Assembly: GCA_017882555.1 (NCBI GenBank)
Contig: JADGPH010000262.1
Location: forward strand, 1-9,450
Origin: Thermoleophilia bacterium
Lineage (GTDB): Bacteria; Actinomycetota; Thermoleophilia; Miltoncostaeales; Miltoncostaeaceae
Length of the DNA stretch: 9,450 nt
Direction of reading: 5' to 3'
Part shown: positions 7,219 through 9,450 of the stretch, in pieces
Numbering within the stretch: the stretch's first letter is position 1
Layout: each line of letters starts with the position of its first letter
Program-made: the position numbers and the translations under genes
The notes under the pieces: model-generated
What the model saw: the letters and a program-made list of their open reading frames with translations, nothing else
Database searches by the model: none
Told to the model about the DNA's origin: nothing

Positions 7219-7224
7219 ATAGTA
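7219..7224 (-). promoter_or_regulatory. Candidate -10 box of the kinase-trp operon
   Basis: On the minus strand TACTAT matches a -10 element and ends eight bases before the kinase ATG at 7210. Transcription would start at or within a base or two of the ATG, giving a leaderless or nearly leaderless mRNA, which agrees with the lack of a clear ribosome site. The -35 region is poor (TTTCCC at about 18 bases). Confidence 0.35.
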
Positions 7225-7232
7225 CCGCTCTA

Positions 7233-7240
7233 CTCGCGAG
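7233..7240. promoter_or_regulatory. Perfect palindrome in the kinase promoter spacer
   Basis: CTCGCGAG is a perfect eight-base palindrome lying between the candidate -10 and the expected -35 of the kinase gene, a classic place for a repressor operator. Short GC palindromes are common in such DNA, so this is only suggestive. Confidence 0.25.
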
Positions 7241-7378
7241 GGGGGAAAACCACTGCGAGCTGGGTCGTTTAGAGAAAATCCTTGACCGCCGTATAGCAGT
7301 CACGGGCGCGCTTACTGCGTAGCTTTATCTACAGAACACCACGCAGTCGCAGCGCAACCGGATGGCGAAAGGATCCCG

Positions 7379-7798
7379 GTGCCAACCAACTTCCCAATTC
7401 GCGTCATGCTCGTCGACGACAACCCACGTTTTCGCGCGGTCCTGCGGGCCCTGCTGGAGCGCGACGACGCGATCGTGGTGGTGGGTGAGGCCGACCGCGG
7501 CGACAGAATTGTCGAGTTGGCCGCACAACACGACCCCCACGTGGTCCTGATGGATCTTTCGATGCCGGGTGTCGACGGACTTGAGGCGACGCTGGCACTC
7601 AAAAGCCATTTTCCAGGTATTGAGGTCGTCATGTTGTCCATGTCCGACGACCAAGAGGGCATCGGCTCGGTACTCGCGGGCGGCGCATCCGCCTTCCTGA
7701 ACAAGAGCACCCCTGCCTCCGAAATCGTCGACACACTCAAGCAGCGCAGCTCCGCACGACGCACTCCCGCCAGATGGATCTCGGCCGACGCAACCTGA
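7379..7798 (+). CDS. Receiver-only response regulator (NarL-type receiver, no output domain)
   Basis: The 139-residue product is a single receiver domain. It keeps the acidic pair D13-D14 (MLVDDN), the phosphoacceptor D59 (VVLMDLSMPGVDG), the switch serine S87 (VVMLSMSDD) and the lysine K109 (FLNKS). The fold ends near residue 120, followed by only about 19 residues (RSSARRTPARWISADAT) and a stop, so there is no DNA-binding domain, and none is recoverable in the next 470 bases. Start is GTG 7379, with AAAGGA five bases upstream. The receiver resembles that of the next regulator and of NarL proteins, not CheY, so it may be a shortened NarL type. Placed opposite the kinase gene, it could be a phosphate sink, a competitor for the second regulator, or a partner protein in its own right. 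Confidence 0.88.
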   Translation: MPTNFPIRVMLVDDNPRFRAVLRALLERDDAIVVVGEADRGDRIVELAAQHDPHVVLMDLSMPGVDGLEATLALKSHFPGIEVVMLSMSDDQEGIGSVLAGGASAFLNKSTPASEIVDTLKQRSSARRTPARWISADAT

Positions 7799-7828
7799 TG
7801 GCGCGTGTGACGTGGTCGCACTCGGCGC

Positions 7829-7851
7829 GGCGCCACCGACGCCGTGACGCC
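7829..7851 (+). terminator. Possible terminator hairpin after the receiver-only regulator
   Basis: GGCG-C-CAC pairs with GTG-A-CGCC across a seven-base loop, giving seven pairs with one mismatch, 30 bases after the stop. No T-run follows, so any termination would be of the weak or factor-dependent kind. Confidence 0.25.
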
Positions 7852-7935
7852 TGGGTGTCAGTGTGTGCGACGCGTTCAGCGCGGTCCTAGCGGACAAAAT
7901 CTCCCCATCCGGTTCCACGGGCCCGTCGGCGCTGG

Positions 7936-7951
7936 CTAGACGAATGTCTAG
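7936..7951. promoter_or_regulatory. Perfect inverted repeat, possible operator
   Basis: CTAGAC and GTCTAG flank GAAT, a perfect six-base inverted repeat. CTAG-containing sites are usually scarce in bacterial DNA, which makes a perfect dyad with two of them stand out. It could be a dimeric regulator site upstream of the second response regulator or a small hairpin. Confidence 0.35.
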
Positions 7952-8078
7952 GTCGTAAGCTGTCCAAGCTGCGGAGCCATCCGTCCCGCTTCCATACAGA
8001 GAGCTCGCTGCACGACCTCCCGCGAGCCGGCGTGACCATCGTGTGATCGACGGGAAAGGATTCTGGATTAGCCGTGCG

Positions 8079-8120
8079 TCGACGGCCCGCCCATCCTGAC
8101 GGATGGAACAGCGCCGTCGA
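8079..8120. other. Long hairpin upstream of the NarL-type regulator
   Basis: An outer eight-pair stem (TCGACGGC with GCCGTCGA) encloses an inner six-pair stem (CCATCC with GGATGG) capped by TGAC, with a small asymmetric internal loop between them. All fourteen pairs are perfect. With no T-run it does not look like a simple terminator; it could be a structured leader element, an mRNA stabiliser or a protein site. It matches no riboswitch I can name. Confidence 0.5.
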
Positions 8121-8242
8121 GACGAGCACCGCGCGGCTGCCATGCCATGCGAGATAGCGCGTCCCCGGTACGACAGCAACGACCAAGGATCGCGTCCTTA
8201 GTGGGTCGCGATGGACTGCCACCTGGTAATGCCCCAACCGTC

Positions 8243-8248
8243 AAGGAG
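8243..8248 (+). promoter_or_regulatory. Strong ribosome-binding sequence of uncertain use
   Basis: AAGGAG is the best Shine-Dalgarno match before the second regulator, yet the nearest in-frame ATG is at 8276, 27 bases on. At normal spacing (six bases) the in-frame codon is ATC at 8255, a very rare start. It bears on which start is used and may be unused. Confidence 0.35.
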
Positions 8249-8275
8249 CACGACATCCGGACCGATACCTTCGAC

Positions 8276-8941
8276 ATGACCACCACCGCGCCCGACGACA
8301 GCACCTTCATGGGAAAGCCACCGATGCGCGTCGCGATTGCCGACGACCATCGCCTAATGCTCGATGGCATCAAGCGTGCGCTCGAGACCGCACCCGATAT
8401 CAAGGTCGTCGGCGAAGCGATGACGGGCGAGGATCTCCTCGCACTCGTCCCGCGCGTCCGTCCGGACGTCGTGATCCTCGACATGCGCATGCCCAAGGGT
8501 GATGGTTTGTCCACCCTCCAGGTGCTCCAAAAGAAGCACCCCGATCTCAAGGTCATCATGCTCTCGATGTTCGACGACCCGGAGAACATCGAAAAGGCGC
8601 TTGGATACGGAGCCGCAGGGTACGTGGTCAAGTCGATCAATCCGCTTGACCTGGCCTCCACGATCCGTGGCGTCTTCGAGGGCACCGTCTATCACCCACG
8701 TAGCGTGTCCGGTGGTGGTGCCGAGGCCGCGCCTCCTGCGGCTCCCGGTGGTCTTACGACCCGCGAGCTGGCGATCCTCAAGCTCGTCGCGGAGGGACTA
8801 CCGAACCTCGATATCGCCAGCCGGCTGTTCGTCACCGAGCAGACGGTCAAGTTCCACCTGTCGAACATCTACCGCAAGCTGGGCGTCGGTAATCGCACCG
8901 AGGCCACACGGTACGCCTACAGAAACGGGCTCATCGACTAG
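8276..8941 (+). CDS. NarL/LuxR-family response regulator
   Basis: This is a two-domain DNA-binding regulator of 221 residues from ATG 8276, or 205 from ATG 8324. Numbered from the 8324 start, the receiver has D7-D8 (VAIADDH), phosphoacceptor D53 (VVILDMRMPKGDG), S81 (VIMLSMFDD) and K103 (VVKSI). A glycine/alanine/proline linker (SGGGAEAAPPAAPGG) follows, then a LuxR helix-turn-helix from about 144: LTTRELAILKLVAEG, DIASRLFVTEQTVKFHLSNI, YRKLGVGNRTEATRYA. Phosphorylation by the divergently encoded kinase is the natural inference, and the shared promoter region or the trp operon are plausible targets. The start is unsettled: 8324 has a weak GGGAAAG and typical NarL spacing, while G/C-ending codons extend back to about 8230 and the best ribosome site is at 8243. 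It lies some 480 bases after the receiver-only regulator, so is probably a separate transcript. Confidence 0.92.
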   Translation: MTTTAPDDSTFMGKPPMRVAIADDHRLMLDGIKRALETAPDIKVVGEAMTGEDLLALVPRVRPDVVILDMRMPKGDGLSTLQVLQKKHPDLKVIMLSMFDDPENIEKALGYGAAGYVVKSINPLDLASTIRGVFEGTVYHPRSVSGGGAEAAPPAAPGGLTTRELAILKLVAEGLPNLDIASRLFVTEQTVKFHLSNIYRKLGVGNRTEATRYAYRNGLID

Positions 8942-9013
8942 TGGCTCGGGCGCGGTGCGCCGATGCGGCGTCTCCGCCCATTCTCGCCGCGCGTCCCATC
9001 TCTGGCCCCGACG

Positions 9014-9065
9014 CCCCACGGGTCGCGTGGGGAGTCTCTAGGACTCCCAAGAGTCGGTTCGGCTC
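9014..9065. terminator. Chain of overlapping, mutually exclusive hairpins
   Basis: Four stems follow one another: CCCCACG (9014-9020) with CGTGGGG (9026-9032); GGGAGTC (9030-9036) with GACTCCC (9042-9048); GACTC (9042-9046) with GAGTC (9051-9055); and GAGTC (9051-9055) with GGCTC (9061-9065). Neighbouring stems share bases, so they compete. Lying 72 bases after the regulator stop, this could be a terminator in both directions or a switch-like RNA. No T-run follows. Confidence 0.45.
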
Positions 9066-9118
9066 CTATTGTCTCCTCTGCCGTGGCTATGCGGTTTCCC
9101 GCGCGGTTGCCGCATTCT

Positions 9119-9137
9119 CGGGCGTTCCACACGCCCG
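9119..9137. terminator. Seven-pair hairpin in the convergent region
   Basis: CGGGCGT and ACGCCCG pair perfectly around a TCCAC loop. It is stable and compact like a terminator stem, but no T-run lies on either side, so only a factor-assisted or roadblock role is likely. Confidence 0.35.
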
Positions 9138-9144
9138 GCGGTTC

Positions 9145-9164
9145 TCCGCTCAAGTCCGCTCAAG
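9145..9164. repeat. Ten-base tandem duplication
   Basis: TCCGCTCAAG occurs twice in perfect head-to-tail order. This is probably a slippage product; its first copy overlaps the third small stem of this region. Confidence 0.5.
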
Positions 9165-9290
9165 ACCGCCCGAATTGGGATCTGACTGCGCCAAGAAATG
9201 CGCCACGGCGACTTTCTCGCTGCTCCCCGCGCTCAGGTCCGCGCTCGCTCCATACGGACAGCTGATGCCGACAGGCGAGCGGCTCCGTAC

Positions 9291-9449
9291 TTAGCCAGCC
9301 CGCTCCAGGTGCGCATCCGAGAAGTCAAGCACGCCGTCGTCCGGCACCGCGTTGACATCGTCGAGTCCACCAGTCAGCGCCGCCCAGGCCGGGGCGTGGT
9401 CAGCGGTCCGGTCACGCGCGAGGCGCTCGCTGGTGATCGTCCGCAGCAC
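9291..9449 (-). CDS. C-terminal end of an unrecognised protein (partial, continues past the right edge)
   Basis: The minus strand is open from the window edge to TAA at 9293-9291, giving 52 residues with strong G/C preference at third positions. The fragment is acidic, beginning LRTITSERLARDRTADHAPA, then WAALTGGLDDVNAVPDDG, and ending DFSDAHLERAG. I recognise no family and cannot assign a role. Its start lies beyond the window. It converges on the NarL-type regulator across about 350 bases. Confidence 0.6.
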   Translation of the reverse strand: MLRTITSERLARDRTADHAPAWAALTGGLDDVNAVPDDGVLDFSDAHLERAG

Positions 9450-9450
9450 G

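Larger units (their letters stand above)
7211..7378. promoter_or_regulatory. Divergent promoter region between the kinase-trp operon and the response regulators
   Basis: These 168 bases hold the control signals for both directions and no convincing gene. They include the most A/T-rich patch nearby (about 7244-7280, TTTAGAGAAAAT). For the plus strand, GTATAG near 7290 lies 17 bases after TTTAGA, a weak promoter match, and TTATCT near 7325 is another possible -10. The long untranslated stretch before the GTG at 7379 would then be 50 to 80 bases. A regulator binding here could act on both transcripts. Confidence 0.5.
7799..8275 (+). other. Non-coding region between the two response regulators
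   Basis: I find no convincing gene in these roughly 480 bases on either strand; codon third positions lose their G/C bias in all plus frames until about 8230. It holds an imperfect terminator-like stem at 7829-7851, a perfect palindrome at 7936-7951, a long hairpin at 8079-8120 and a strong ribosome-site sequence at 8243-8248. It probably carries the end of the first regulator's transcript and the promoter and leader of the second; a promoter could not be picked out with confidence. Confidence 0.5.
8942..9290. other. Convergent intergenic region rich in hairpins
   Basis: This stretch lies between two genes that end towards each other. A GTG-started frame of 117 codons crosses it but shows neither family features nor the usual codon bias. 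The stretch instead holds clustered short stems at 9014-9065, three tiny GCGG/CCGC stems at 9091-9149, a seven-pair stem at 9119-9137 and a ten-base tandem repeat at 9145-9164. The simplest role is bidirectional termination; a small structured RNA is also possible. From about 9165 to 9290 I see nothing specific. Confidence 0.5.

Noticed and set aside
6032..7222. Plus-strand open frame of 396 codons opposite the kinase
   Set aside because: It is an antisense shadow of the kinase; the minus-strand product has the H, N and G boxes and this one has no motif.
7325..8179. Minus-strand open frame of 284 codons across the receiver-only regulator
   Set aside because: It is antisense to a clear receiver domain and has no recognisable domain of its own; GC-rich DNA keeps such frames open.
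9051..9065. tRNA T-arm-like sequence (GGTTCGGCTCC)
   Set aside because: No matching acceptor, D or anticodon arms can be found around it; it is better explained as one of the chained hairpins.
8942..9294. Plus-strand frame of about 117 codons after the NarL-type regulator
   Set aside because: It starts directly after the regulator stop, lacks the G/C third-position bias and any motif, and lies over hairpin-rich DNA.
1..9450. CRISPR array, insertion sequence, rRNA or tRNA genes
   Set aside because: No regularly spaced repeats, transposase motifs, terminal inverted repeats or structural RNA signatures were seen on either strand.

Overview
This is a high-GC bacterial window with strong G/C preference at third codon positions. 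The NarL-type two-component proteins, GTG starts and tight stop/start overlaps fit a high-GC Gram-positive lineage such as a deep-branching actinobacterium (Thermoleophilia-like). That placement is inference; there is no rRNA or other marker in the window.

Layout, left to right. (1) 1-726: the tail of a plus-strand gene (2-130) runs against a broken-looking minus-strand reading frame (about 127-673). (2) 727-3135: a minus-strand unit, transcribed right to left, encodes a PLP aminotransferase, a short MerR-type HTH + TOBE molybdate-type regulator, and a ModA-like periplasmic molybdate-binding protein. The junctions are tight (10-base gap, then a 4-base overlap). The ModA is unusually short near its N-terminus, and no ModB or ModC is recognisable after it. 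(3) 3274-3441: a small plus-strand ORF for a one-helix membrane peptide sits between the two minus-strand units. (4) 3461-7210: a minus-strand operon runs histidine kinase, trpF, trpB, trpA. The kinase stop and the trpF start are one base apart, and trpF/trpB and trpB/trpA each overlap by eight bases (ATGNCTGA). (5) 7211-7378: a divergent promoter region. (6) 7379-8941: two plus-strand response regulators, one receiver-only and one full-length NarL/LuxR type, separated by about 480 non-coding bases that hold a long hairpin and a perfect palindrome. (7) 8942-9290: a convergent intergenic stretch dense in short hairpins. (8) 9291-9449: the C-terminus of an unrecognised minus-strand gene.

The most distinctive arrangement is a soluble GAF-type NarL-family kinase as the apparent first gene of a trpFBA operon, facing two response regulators across one shared promoter region. 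This suggests that the last steps of tryptophan synthesis are co-expressed with, and may be controlled by, a two-component system. The kinase appears to be transcribed from a promoter that would yield a nearly leaderless mRNA, so a classical trp leader-peptide attenuator is unlikely at that point. The signal, the target genes and the role of the receiver-only regulator cannot be read from the sequence.
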